DNA of 64,000 nt from Chitinophaga eiseniae (GTDB taxonomy: Bacteria > Bacteroidota > Bacteroidia > Chitinophagales > Chitinophagaceae), in NCBI RefSeq assembly GCF_900167135.1, contig NZ_FUWZ01000005.1, forward strand, positions 133,003-197,002. The letters are read 5' to 3'. Positions 8,434-16,836 of the stretch are shown here, one piece after another (position 1 is the first letter of the stretch; each line of letters opens with the position of its first letter). The notes under the pieces were generated by a model. The model saw only the letters and a list, made by a program, of their open reading frames with translations, was not told the DNA's origin and ran no database searches. A program made the position numbers and the translations under genes.

Positions 8434-9615
8434 TTATTCGAGGACCAACAGGTTGACGTCTTTCTTTTTCAGCCAGCCTGCATCTTTCAGTTTCTGCAGG
8501 TTGATGGTACCCACTACATATCTCCACTCCGGTGATTCATATTTTTCAGAGATGTTGAAGAACTCGGCCAGGTCTACCTGATCGGGTGTTTTGTAGCGCA
8601 GGTATACTTTCAGTTTCACATCATTGGTGAAATTGGGCTGGTTGTTCTGTTTGATTTTTTTGTATTCATAACGGTAATTGTAAAGCAGCGCGGAAATGTC
8701 TGACAGTACGGCGCTGCCGGTAGCGGTACCACCGGCGCCTTTGCCCACGAAGAACTGTTTGTCGGTGAATGCGCTCTCGAGGAGGATACCATTGTATTCG
8801 TTGTATACATCGTACAGCAGGTTATGCTCTTTTACGAGGTGCGGCAGCACGTAGGCGAACACGCTTCCGTTCTGGCGGCGGCATTGCGCAATCAGTTTAA
8901 CGGTACAGTTGCGTTGTTTGGCAAACTGGATATCGAAATCGTTGAGGTGGTGAATCCCGAAGTTGTACACTTCTTCCGGTTTTACGAAGGTGCCGAAAGC
9001 GTGGAGCAGCAGGATCACGAGTTTGAATTTCGGATCGTAGCCTTCGATGTCGAGGGTGGGGTCTGTTTCGGCGAAACCCAGTTCCTGTGCCTGTTGCAGG
9101 GCAGTTTCAAAGCTGAGGTTTTCTTCGAATATCTTCGTGAGGATATAATTCGTTGAGCCGTTACAGATACCTTCCACAGCGTTGAGCAGGTCGTTATCGT
9201 AGTATTCTTCGAGGTTACGGATGATGGGAATAGAAGCGCAGCTGGAGGCTTCGTACAGGAAAGGCACTTTGTTGGCCGACTGCAGCTCGTACAGGGCCGG
9301 CAGGTTTTCGGCGATCATGCGTTTGCTGGCGCTGACAACGGCTTTACCATTGCGCAGGGCTGTGCTGACGATGTCGAAAGCGGCTTCTGTATCGTTGATC
9401 AGCTCCACCACTACGTCGATAGCAGGATCTTCAAGGATTTCATTTTTATCCGTTGTAAAATAGCTACTGTCGATAGGTCTTGATTTATTGGGATCTTTAA
9501 TACAGATTTTTTTGATCCGTGCATTAATCCCTTTAGTTCTGTTCAATACCTCGTAGAGGCCCTGGCCTACGACGCCGAAACCGAAAATACCCAGATTGAT
9601 GATCTTGTTTTCCAT
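8434..9615 (-). CDS. hom: Homoserine dehydrogenase
   Basis: A 393-residue NAD(P)-dependent oxidoreductase converting aspartate semialdehyde to homoserine, the branch point to methionine and threonine. The nucleotide-binding motif GIFGFGVVGQGLYEVL lies at residues 9-24. The catalytic-domain signature with GFAETDPTLDIEG and K-F-K-L-V-I-L is intact. There is no C-terminal ACT domain, and it is not fused to aspartokinase. It lies 63 bases downstream of the trans-sulfuration gene and behind the SAM-I riboswitch, so it is likely repressed when S-adenosylmethionine is abundant. Confidence 0.92.
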   Translation of the reverse strand: MENKIINLGIFGFGVVGQGLYEVLNRTKGINARIKKICIKDPNKSRPIDSSYFTTDKNEILEDPAIDVVVELINDTEAAFDIVSTALRNGKAVVSASKRMIAENLPALYELQSANKVPFLYEASSCASIPIIRNLEEYYDNDLLNAVEGICNGSTNYILTKIFEENLSFETALQQAQELGFAETDPTLDIEGYDPKFKLVILLLHAFGTFVKPEEVYNFGIHHLNDFDIQFAKQRNCTVKLIAQCRRQNGSVFAYVLPHLVKEHNLLYDVYNEYNGILLESAFTDKQFFVGKGAGGTATGSAVLSDISALLYNYRYEYKKIKQNNQPNFTNDVKLKVYLRYKTPDQVDLAEFFNISEKYESPEWRYVVGTINLQKLKDAGWLKKKDVNLLVLE

Positions 9616-9678
9616 ACTTTAGTTCATAATTGGTTGGTGCTGTCAGTGTTTCCGGCGGCGGCCGCAAGCGGCTGACAG

Positions 9679-10857
9679 CTATTGTAAAACAGTAATTTGT
9701 TTGCCTGCCGGATGGTTTAATTTATCCAGCGCCTGTTTCAGATCGTTGATGAGATCTTCTGCATCTTCGATCCCTACAGAGAGGCGGATGCAGGAGTCCT
9801 GCAGCCCGGTTTTTTTCCGGAATTCTTCCGGTATGGTGCGGTGTGTCATGGTGGCCGGGTGGGCCAGCATGCTTTTCACGCCGCCGAAGCTTTCCGCGAG
9901 TTTAAACAGCTTGGTCGCGTTAACGATGCGGATCGCGTTTTTGATATTGTCTGCTTTGAGCGAGAAGCTGACGAGCGCGCCGTAGTTCTTCTGCTGTTTG
10001 CGGGCAATGTGATGATTTTTATGCGTGGCCAGTCCGGGATAGAACACTTTGTCCACCGCCGGGTGGGCGGCCAGCCAGTTGGCGATGGCGTTGGCATTGC
10101 TGCATTGTTTCTCGAACCGGAGGTAGAGCGTTTCAATGCCGCGGATGGTGAGCCATGCTTCGAACGGGCTCAGGATGCTGCCGGAGATGTTCTGGTTGTA
10201 CCGTATCTGGTCGGCCAGCGCTTTTGAATTCACCACTACCAGTCCGGCGATCACGTCACAGTGGCCTGCCAGGTATTTGGAAGCGCTGTGGATCACGATG
10301 TCGGCGCCGAGCGTCAGTGGTTGCTGCAGCAGCGGGGTACTGAAGGTATTATCTACCGCCAGCAGGATGTTATGTTGTTTGGCGATCTTGCTGACCGACT
10401 TGATGTCAGAGACGCGCAAAGTCGGATTCGTGGGGGATTCCAGCCAGATGATACGGGTGTTGGGCGTGATGGCGGCCAATACCTTGTCCAGGTTGCTGGT
10501 GTCCACGAAATTTACTTTGATGCCGAAGCGTTCGAACATGTGGTTGAAGATTTGGAAGATGCCACCGTAGGTATCTTCCACCGCCATGATTTCGTCGCCG
10601 GACTTCAGCAGTTTGAGTACGGCGTCGATGGCAGACATGCCGCTGGCGAAAGCGAAGCCGGCATATCCTTCTTCCAGGCTACAGATGAGCTCTTCCAGCA
10701 CTTTACGCGTGGGATTGTTGGCCCGCGAAAATTCAAAACCTTTATTGATGCCCGGTGATTCCTGCACGAAGGTGGACGTCTGATAGATAGGTACTGAAAT
10801 GGCGCCTGTCAGCTCGTCTACCGGAATGCTGTGAATCAGTTGTGTAGCTGTTTTCAT
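9679..10857 (-). CDS. PLP-dependent trans-sulfuration enzyme (cystathionine synthase/lyase family)
   Basis: A 392-residue Cys/Met-metabolism PLP enzyme. The cofactor lysine is Lys194 in IHSASKYLAGHCDV. The SRANNPTRKVLE segment near residue 44 and the AVDNTF motif (about 167-172) are intact. The family includes cystathionine gamma-synthase (MetB), cystathionine beta-lyase (MetC) and O-acylhomoserine sulfhydrylase; sequence alone does not separate them safely. The upstream SAM-I riboswitch and downstream hom gene argue for methionine synthesis. Confidence 0.9.
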   Translation of the reverse strand: MKTATQLIHSIPVDELTGAISVPIYQTSTFVQESPGINKGFEFSRANNPTRKVLEELICSLEEGYAGFAFASGMSAIDAVLKLLKSGDEIMAVEDTYGGIFQIFNHMFERFGIKVNFVDTSNLDKVLAAITPNTRIIWLESPTNPTLRVSDIKSVSKIAKQHNILLAVDNTFSTPLLQQPLTLGADIVIHSASKYLAGHCDVIAGLVVVNSKALADQIRYNQNISGSILSPFEAWLTIRGIETLYLRFEKQCSNANAIANWLAAHPAVDKVFYPGLATHKNHHIARKQQKNYGALVSFSLKADNIKNAIRIVNATKLFKLAESFGGVKSMLAHPATMTHRTIPEEFRKKTGLQDSCIRLSVGIEDAEDLINDLKQALDKLNHPAGKQITVLQ

Positions 10858-10960
10858 GTTAATAAAATTTTAATGATGTCACGATGGTCGCGCAATGCAA
10901 CTTTATCATTAAAAATCTATTTTAACAACCTTTTTCCAGGAAGTGGGCGGGAGAGGGCAT

Positions 10961-10993
10961 AAAAAAAGCTCCTCCTGGTGTTGGAAGAGCTTT
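10961..10993 (-). terminator. Riboswitch expression-platform terminator
   Basis: On the minus strand AGCTCTTCC pairs with GGAGGAGCT (one G-T pair) and is followed by seven T. It lies between the SAM-I aptamer and the metB-like start at 10857, so SAM binding can end transcription before the operon. Confidence 0.85.
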
Positions 10994-11032
10994 GAATCAA
11001 TTATATATCTGGTGAAGATTTATCTCTGCCAA

Positions 11033-11149
11033 CTTATCTTTCCCCGGTAATACCGGGGCAGGAATTAGCACCTTTTTCCCGACCAAATGCTGGTCCGGAA
11101 AGGTTGCTAAGGCATCGCAGGGCCAAGTCCCTCCGCCTTTCTGGATAAG
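11033..11149 (-). ncRNA. SAM-I (S-box) riboswitch
   Basis: Read on the minus strand, the aptamer has the P1 strand CTTATC (11144-11149), the AGGCGGAGGGACTGGCCC-like core with an internal T, GATGCCTTAGCAACC, a variable P3 hairpin, GGTGCTAATTCC, the P4 hairpin and the closing GATAAG (11034-11039). These are the conserved S-box elements. It controls the trans-sulfuration/hom operon by termination at 10961-10993: high S-adenosylmethionine gives off. The call is from consensus recognition, not a covariance search. Confidence 0.95.
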
Positions 11150-11168
11150 TGATGTTAAGAACTGGGTG

Positions 11169-11201
11169 CAAAGGTAACAGCAGTTTTATCAATTTTCCAA
11201 A
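11169..11201 (-). promoter_or_regulatory. Promoter of the SAM riboswitch operon
   Basis: On the minus strand TACCTTTG (plus bases 11169-11176) is preceded, 21 bases upstream, by a TTTGG element (plus bases 11197-11201). This fits the Bacteroidota consensus and lies about 20 bases before the aptamer. Confidence 0.65.
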
Positions 11202-11280
11202 TTTGGGCAACAAATTTATTTTCGGGCCGCCCGTGTTTTGTTATCTTTAGTAGTATTGTTTGACTGACCAACCATATCTT

Positions 11281-12567
11281 ATGTACGTTAACCCCCCGCT
11301 CTCGGAAGCGCTTTTCCAGCATATCTGGAAGTGCCGGCTGTACCGGCACGAAGGCCTGGTGACCACCACCGGCGAAACGGTGCAGGTGATCAGCCCCGGT
11401 ACCCACAATCATCATAGCGGCCCGGATTTTACGGGCGCCCGTATAAAAATCGGCGCCGTTTTATGGGCAGGCCCGGTGGAGCTGCATCTGCGCTCGTCTG
11501 ACTGGCACCGGCATGGCCATGCCGGCAATGCGCAGTACGGGCATATCATTTTACACGTCGTGTATGTGCACGACCTGCCCGCCGGCATTGGCGGGCATAT
11601 ACGCTGCCTGGAGCTGCAGCCGTATATCTCCAACCTGCTGCTGCAACGTTACGAGGAACTGCGAAAATCGGCCGCTTTTGTCCCCTGCAGCACCCATGCC
11701 GGCCGCGTGCCGTCGCTGGTATGGACTTCCTGGCAGGACCGCCTGCTGGCGCAGCGCTGGGAACGCCGGCAGCAGGAGCTGCAGCACTGGTTGTCGGTCA
11801 ACCGCCACGACTGGGAAGAGACCTGCTACTGGGCAGTGGCCCGCAGTTACGGCGCGCCGGTCAACACCCCGGCTTTCCTGGCCCTGGCACAGTCGCTGCC
11901 CTACCGGCTGCTGCAGCAGTACCACCACCGGCCGCTGGCCACGGAAGCGCTGCTATTCGGGCAGGCGGGCATGCTGGAAACGGTATTTTCCGACGTATAT
12001 CCTTTGCAGTTACAGCAGGAATACCGCCGGCTGCGGGAAGAACACCGGCTGGAACCGTTGCCGGCACATAGCTGGCGCTGGCTGCGGATGCGCCCGTCTT
12101 CTTTTCCCTCTATGCGCATAGCCGCCCTGGCAGCGCTACTGCAACGCAGCCGCCGGTTGTTTACCGCCATGCTGGAAGTGGCAGCGCGGCGGCAGCTGGA
12201 ACAGCTGTTTTTCGTACCCCCTTCTTCGTACTGGCACACCCACTACCGGTTCGATCACCCCGTCAGGAAGGCACGGCAGCCGGGAAGGCAGGCGCTGCAC
12301 GCCGTGCTGATCAACAGCGTATTGCCGCTGATGCACCTGTACGGCCGGCAGGGGCAACAGCCCGATTACCAGGAGCTGGCACTCAGCCTGTTGCACGAAC
12401 TGCCACCGGAAGACAACCATGTCATCCGGGAGTGGGGACAGCTGGGCGTGGCGCCCGGACAGGCACTCGGCTCACAGGCCATGCTGGAGCTGAAACAATA
12501 CTATTGTGAACAGAAAAGATGCCTCGAATGTGCAGTAGGGACGCGAATCCTCACGCAAAGCGGCTAA
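11281..12567 (+). CDS. DUF2851 family protein
   Basis: A 428-residue protein from the ATG at 11281. The TTG at 11260 is in frame, but the family begins close to this ATG. It has the DUF2851 N-terminus: EALFQHIWKCRLY, then the G-x-G-x-H-N-x-x-S-G-P-D-F block and VELHLRSSDWHRHGHA. These conserved His/Asp/Glu residues look like a metal site, and a nuclease-like fold is sometimes suggested. The biochemical role is unknown. GC content is high and the C-terminus is rich in Arg/Leu/Gln. The last codons lie within one arm of the large inverted repeat at 12558-12722. Confidence 0.8.
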   Translation: MYVNPPLSEALFQHIWKCRLYRHEGLVTTTGETVQVISPGTHNHHSGPDFTGARIKIGAVLWAGPVELHLRSSDWHRHGHAGNAQYGHIILHVVYVHDLPAGIGGHIRCLELQPYISNLLLQRYEELRKSAAFVPCSTHAGRVPSLVWTSWQDRLLAQRWERRQQELQHWLSVNRHDWEETCYWAVARSYGAPVNTPAFLALAQSLPYRLLQQYHHRPLATEALLFGQAGMLETVFSDVYPLQLQQEYRRLREEHRLEPLPAHSWRWLRMRPSSFPSMRIAALAALLQRSRRLFTAMLEVAARRQLEQLFFVPPSSYWHTHYRFDHPVRKARQPGRQALHAVLINSVLPLMHLYGRQGQQPDYQELALSLLHELPPEDNHVIREWGQLGVAPGQALGSQAMLELKQYYCEQKRCLECAVGTRILTQSG

Positions 12568-12722
12568 GAGAGCAAAGAGCGCTAAGCTTTTAAGATTAAT
12601 TATGATTAATTAAGATTTAATAAGAAAAAACAAAGGAGCGGAGATCATATTTTAACCTCCGCTCCTTTGTTTTTTCTTATCAATCTTAGAAAACTTAGCG
12701 CTCTTTGCTCTCTTAGCCGCTT
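12558..12722. repeat. Large nested palindrome between convergent genes, with bidirectional terminator core
   Basis: Outer arms of 29 bases (12558-12586 and 12694-12722) are perfect inverted copies. An inner hairpin with 24-base arms (12620-12643 and 12657-12680) carries A6/T6 runs and works as a terminator on both strands. The outer left arm includes the stop codon of the DUF2851 gene. The arms contain the GC-AAAG-type words common in Bacteroidota intergenic repeats. Confidence 0.85.
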
Positions 12723-12733
12723 GGCGAGAACAG

Positions 12734-13141
12734 CTACCAGTTGAACGTGATCTCCTGTTTGATGTCCGGGTGGATGCTGTGGGCTACCGGGCAGGTATGG
12801 GCGGCCCTTTCAAGGATCGTCCTCTCTTTTTCGCCGAGATTGTGGCCGGCCGGCATGTCAAAAACCACGGTGATGCCGGTGATGCGGCGTGGGTCGGTGC
12901 CCATGATCTTGGTGACGCTCACTTTGGTGCCTTCGATGTTCCATTGGCTATCCCTTGCCTTGATGCCCATGATGGTGAGCATACAGTTGCCCAGTGCGGT
13001 GGCTACCAGGTCGGTAGGGGAAAAGCGTTCGCCTTTGCCCTGGTTGTCTGTCGGGGCGTCGGTTTCAATCACAGAGCCGGATTTCAGGTGCGTAGCGGTG
13101 GTTCTCAGATCGCCGTTATAAATTATTTCAGCTGTTGCCAT
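12734..13141 (-). CDS. OsmC/Ohr family protein
   Basis: A 135-residue OsmC-like protein. The two redox cysteines are Cys53 (ALGNCMLTIMG) and Cys117 (AAHTCPVAHSIHP). Proteins of this family reduce organic hydroperoxides or are general thiol-dependent peroxidases. The substrate is not certain. It is monocistronic and convergent with the DUF2851 gene. Confidence 0.88.
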   Translation of the reverse strand: MATAEIIYNGDLRTTATHLKSGSVIETDAPTDNQGKGERFSPTDLVATALGNCMLTIMGIKARDSQWNIEGTKVSVTKIMGTDPRRITGITVVFDMPAGHNLGEKERTILERAAHTCPVAHSIHPDIKQEITFNW

Positions 13142-13260
13142 AGTTTTTATTTTTAGGAGATGTTTTAGCGGTTTGATTTCAACCGTAAAATAAATGTATT
13201 TTTAGTAGATCAGGAATACCGGAGAAGATGGCCTGGCAAACTCAAAAAAAATTAGGTACG

Positions 13261-13289
13261 TTTGTAATATTAATATAACAATACCTTTG
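13261..13289 (+). promoter_or_regulatory. Bacteroidota-type promoter
   Basis: TTTG at 13261-13264, 17 bases, then TACCTTTG at 13282-13289. It lies about 39 bases upstream of the GTG start at 13328 and matches the consensus in both boxes. Confidence 0.75.
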
Positions 13290-13327
13290 TTCAAGCGTTT
13301 ATTTATTACAATAATAGCCCATTCACT

Positions 13328-14164
13328 GTGAAGAAATTATACATCATCCTATTTTTAGCAACCATCAGCGGCGGGTTGTACGCACAGACAACAGGCCGGG
13401 AATCTACGTCCTCCTCAAAAAAAAGCGAAAAAGAACAGCGTAAACTGAAACGGATCTCCGTTTTCCGTGAGCAGGAAGAGGGGGAGAACCTGTTCCAGCG
13501 CGACTTTTCCGTGGGCGCCCGTCTGAATACCGATGGCTGGTCCGGTTTTGTGGAAATGGGCTACCGCAAGAGCCGGAAGGTGGTGAATTATTTCCAGTTT
13601 GAATTCGCGGAGAAAAAGGACCCCAAGGAAACCAAGCGCCAGGGTACCGGCGGCAGCGGCTTTTCCTTTACCGAAAGGCCTTTTATATATGGTAAAGTGA
13701 ATAATTTCTACCAGGCCAAGCTGGGTATCGGTCAGCGCTACCTGATCGGGGGCAAAGCCAATAAAAACGGGGTGGAAGTGGACGCCATTTATTATGGCGG
13801 CCTTACGCTGGGGCTGCTCAAACCCTATTATGTCAACGTAAAGAGCCAGGACGGGCCTGAAAGGGAAGTAAAATACGACCCCAACAACCCGGACAATAAC
13901 TTCCTCAAGGAAGACAAGATCATCGGCGCCGCCGGTTTCGGTAAAGGATGGAGCGATCTGAATTTTGTACCGGGACTGCACGCCCGGGCCGGTCTCCGTT
14001 TCGACTGGGCCCATTTCAATGAAATTGTCAGCGCCCTTGAGGTAGGCGTGAATGCCGAAGTGTATTCAAAAAAGATACAGATTATGGCAGAACAGAAAGA
14101 TAAACAGTTCTTTTTTAATGCATATGTTAGCTTGCAATTTGGTAAGCGCTGGAATAGGAGATAA
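13328..14164 (+). CDS. Predicted outer-membrane beta-barrel protein, unknown function
   Basis: A 278-residue protein with a Sec signal peptide (MKKLYIILFLATISGGLYAQ) and a GTG start. No ATG lies between the promoter and the signal. A charged Ser/Lys/Glu-rich linker (about residues 24-45) is followed by alternating hydrophobic and polar strands typical of a small outer-membrane barrel, ending in YVSLQFGKRW. I do not recognise a specific family. It is followed by lipA after 36 bases but has its own promoter. Confidence 0.65.
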   Translation: MKKLYIILFLATISGGLYAQTTGRESTSSSKKSEKEQRKLKRISVFREQEEGENLFQRDFSVGARLNTDGWSGFVEMGYRKSRKVVNYFQFEFAEKKDPKETKRQGTGGSGFSFTERPFIYGKVNNFYQAKLGIGQRYLIGGKANKNGVEVDAIYYGGLTLGLLKPYYVNVKSQDGPEREVKYDPNNPDNNFLKEDKIIGAAGFGKGWSDLNFVPGLHARAGLRFDWAHFNEIVSALEVGVNAEVYSKKIQIMAEQKDKQFFFNAYVSLQFGKRWNRR

Positions 14165-14200
14165 GTGTTAACTTTGTTTTTTTAAAGAAAGGAGTTAACG

Positions 14201-15100
14201 ATGCAAGAACTACCCGTTATAGCAGCAGAACCAGCCACCACCAGAGTGAAGAAGCCAGACTGGCTGCGCGTTAAGTTACCGATAGGCGAAAACTACAAAC
14301 AGGTAAGAAACCTGGTAGATACCCATAAATTACATACCATCTGCGAAAGCGGCAACTGTCCTAATATGGGCGAGTGCTGGGGCGCCGGCACGGCCACTTT
14401 CATGATCCTGGGCAATATCTGTACCCGCAGCTGCGGCTTCTGCGCCGTGGCCACCGGCCGTCCGGAAGCCGTGGACTTTGATGAGCCCCAGCGTGTAGCC
14501 GAGGCCATCTACCTTATGAAGGTAAAACATGCGGTGATCACTTCCGTAGACAGGGACGAGCTGAAAGATGGCGGTTCCATTATCTGGGCCAATACCATCA
14601 ACGCCGTAAGGGCGCTGAACCCACAGACCACCATGGAAACCCTCATCCCGGACTTCCGTGGCCAATGGGAAAACCTGCAGCGGATCATTGACGTGGCACC
14701 CGAAATCGTTTCCCATAACCTGGAAACAGTGGAACGCCTCACCAAACAGGTAAGGATACAAGCCAAATACCACCGCAGCCTTGAAGTGATCCGCCGCCTG
14801 AAGGAAGGAGGGATGCGTACCAAGAGCGGTATCATGCTCGGACTGGGAGAAACCAAGGAAGAAGTGGTACAAGCCATGCAGGACCTCTACGACAACGGTT
14901 GTGACGTAGTAACGCTGGGCCAGTACCTGCAGCCTACTCCCAAACATTTGCCGGTAGTCCGCTTCGTACATCCGGATGAATTTGCCGAGTTACGCGAGAT
15001 CGGTTACAACATGGGACTCGACTACGTAGAAGCCGGACCGTTAGTAAGATCTTCCTATCATGCAGAGAAACATATTTTCAGCGGTCGTAATAAAGGATGA
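14201..15100 (+). CDS. lipA: Lipoyl synthase
   Basis: A 299-residue radical-SAM enzyme that inserts two sulfurs into protein-bound octanoate. The auxiliary [4Fe-4S] cluster cysteines are Cys48, Cys53 and Cys59 (CESGNCPNMGECW). The radical-SAM cluster motif is CTRSCGFC (Cys74, Cys78, Cys81). The C-terminal VRSSYHAE supplies the conserved serine ligand. TAACTTTG at 14169-14176 is a possible -7 box. Unusually for this phylum an AGGAG sits about 8 bases before the ATG. Confidence 0.97.
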   Translation: MQELPVIAAEPATTRVKKPDWLRVKLPIGENYKQVRNLVDTHKLHTICESGNCPNMGECWGAGTATFMILGNICTRSCGFCAVATGRPEAVDFDEPQRVAEAIYLMKVKHAVITSVDRDELKDGGSIIWANTINAVRALNPQTTMETLIPDFRGQWENLQRIIDVAPEIVSHNLETVERLTKQVRIQAKYHRSLEVIRRLKEGGMRTKSGIMLGLGETKEEVVQAMQDLYDNGCDVVTLGQYLQPTPKHLPVVRFVHPDEFAELREIGYNMGLDYVEAGPLVRSSYHAEKHIFSGRNKG

Positions 15101-15483
15101 CCGGGAAAGAATTTCAAGTAATTGTTAAAATCCACCCAATGGGTGGATTTTTGTTTGGAGAAGGTTATCTTAGCGCCTCAATTTTAATTTTACCTAAGTA
15201 ACAGATCACCTGTTACCCTACCTACTTCGCTGTTATTGGATGTTGTTCAAAAGGTCAAACCCGCCTGTGGACTATGCCACGGTGTTACCTGAATAAGCAG
15301 CAATTTATCGAACCTGCCTGTTTTCCTGCGATTGCAACATGTCGTGGTCATTACTGAATACGGTTGACTATGTGCAGAGGAAATCTTTAGCATTAATGAG
15401 CATGAACACCTGTAGCGGGTGCGCTTGCAGATGCTTTGTGCTCACGATTGGTACAATGAAGAACTGAATGACAAAAGCCTTTT
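15101..15483 (+). promoter_or_regulatory. Long leader/regulatory region before the RND operon
   Basis: 383 bases without a convincing gene. A lipA terminator occupies 15128-15155. A perfect palindrome, GTAACAG at 15198-15204 and CTGTTAC at 15210-15216 with a 5-base spacer, looks like a repressor operator. A few short ORFs of under 20 codons have no support. No regulator gene is adjacent. Confidence 0.45.
15128..15155 (+). terminator. Terminator after lipA
   Basis: AAATCCACCC (15128-15137) pairs perfectly with GGGTGGATTT (15141-15150), followed by TTGTTT. Confidence 0.85.
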
Positions 15484-16818
15484 ATGAAAAGAGCATTTTA
15501 TTTTTTGGCAGCCGCTTGTGGGATCATGTTATCGCCACCGCTGTATGCGCAGCAACCGGCCGATTCCGTTTTAACCAGCGCCACGCTGCAGGACTGTATC
15601 CGGTATGCCCTGGCCCATCAGCCCGTGCTGAAACAATCACAGCTGGATGAAGCCATCACCGACAGGACCGTCAAAAGCAAGCTGGCCGACTGGTATCCTC
15701 AGATCAACCTGGACTACAACATCCAGCACTACCTGGAACTGCCCACCTCCATTTTTGGCGGTAACCCAACCAAAGTAGGTGTGGCCAACACGTCCAATGC
15801 GGCCTTTGGACTTAACCAGAACATCTTTACCCGTGACCTGTTACTGGCCTCCAACACGGCCAAGGCTGTACGAAAACAAAGTAAGCAGAACACCGTCCGT
15901 AACCAGATAGACGTGGTGGCCGATGTCAGCAAAGCTTATTATGACATTCTGCTGACCAACCAGCAGATACAGGTACTGGATGAAGACATCATCAGGCTGG
16001 AACGCAGCCTCAAAGATGCCCGCAACCAGTATGAAAGCGGTACTGTGGACAAGATCGACTTTAAGCGCGCCAGCATCTCGCTGAACAACGCACGCGCCCA
16101 GCAGAAGTCAGCCCGCGAATTGCTCACCGCCAAACAAGTGTACCTTAAACAACTGATGGGCTACCCGGAAAGCGCCGGTAACGTACCATTGGCCTATGAT
16201 ACTACACAGATGGTGCAGCTGGTGACGGGAGAAGACACCACGCTCACTTCCAACTATCAGAACAGGATCGAGTATCAACAACTGCAAACACAACAGCGCC
16301 TGCAGAAAGCAAACCTGCAATACAACAAATGGAGCTTCCTGCCCTCTGTGTCAGCTTTTGTGAATTACAACTTCGCCTGGCAGAACCAGACCTTCAGCAA
16401 ATTGTACAGCACCGATTATCCTAACTCGCTGCTGGGGCTGAAACTGTCGCTCCCCATTTTCCAGGGCGGCAAGCGGATACATAATATCAAAATGGCCGAG
16501 CTACAGCTGCAGCGCATCGATTGGGATTTCGCTACGCTGAAAAACCAGATCAATACACAGTACGCGCAGGCGATGGCTACGTATAAAAGTAACCTGAACG
16601 ATTTCAATACGCTGAAAGAAAACGTGGCGATGGCGCAGGACGTCTATAATATGCTGCAACTGCAATACAAGGAAGGCATCAAGACTTACCTCGATGTGTT
16701 GATCTCAGAGACAGACCTGCGCACGGCGCAACTGAGTTATTACAACGCTATGTACCAGGTGCTGTCCAGTAAGATAGACCTGCAAAAAGCATTAGGAACC
16801 TTAACTGCTAATTATTAA
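15484..16818 (+). CDS. TolC-family outer-membrane efflux protein
   Basis: A 444-residue outer-membrane factor with a signal peptide (MKRAFYFLAAACGIMLSPPLYAQ). It has the internally repeated OEP helices: LQDCIRYALAHQP near residue 36, and a second repeat around L-R-T-A-Q-L-S-Y-Y-N-A near the end. It forms the outer-membrane exit duct of a tripartite pump. The adaptor and RND pump genes follow directly. The ATG at 15484 is chosen because the signal peptide starts there. Confidence 0.93.
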   Translation: MKRAFYFLAAACGIMLSPPLYAQQPADSVLTSATLQDCIRYALAHQPVLKQSQLDEAITDRTVKSKLADWYPQINLDYNIQHYLELPTSIFGGNPTKVGVANTSNAAFGLNQNIFTRDLLLASNTAKAVRKQSKQNTVRNQIDVVADVSKAYYDILLTNQQIQVLDEDIIRLERSLKDARNQYESGTVDKIDFKRASISLNNARAQQKSARELLTAKQVYLKQLMGYPESAGNVPLAYDTTQMVQLVTGEDTTLTSNYQNRIEYQQLQTQQRLQKANLQYNKWSFLPSVSAFVNYNFAWQNQTFSKLYSTDYPNSLLGLKLSLPIFQGGKRIHNIKMAELQLQRIDWDFATLKNQINTQYAQAMATYKSNLNDFNTLKENVAMAQDVYNMLQLQYKEGIKTYLDVLISETDLRTAQLSYYNAMYQVLSSKIDLQKALGTLTANY

Positions 16819-16836
16819 ATGGTAACCGGATCGGAT

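Noticed and set aside
15242..15298. Short leader peptide before the TolC gene
   Set aside because: About 18 codons with no ribosome-binding signal or attenuator structure; likely chance.
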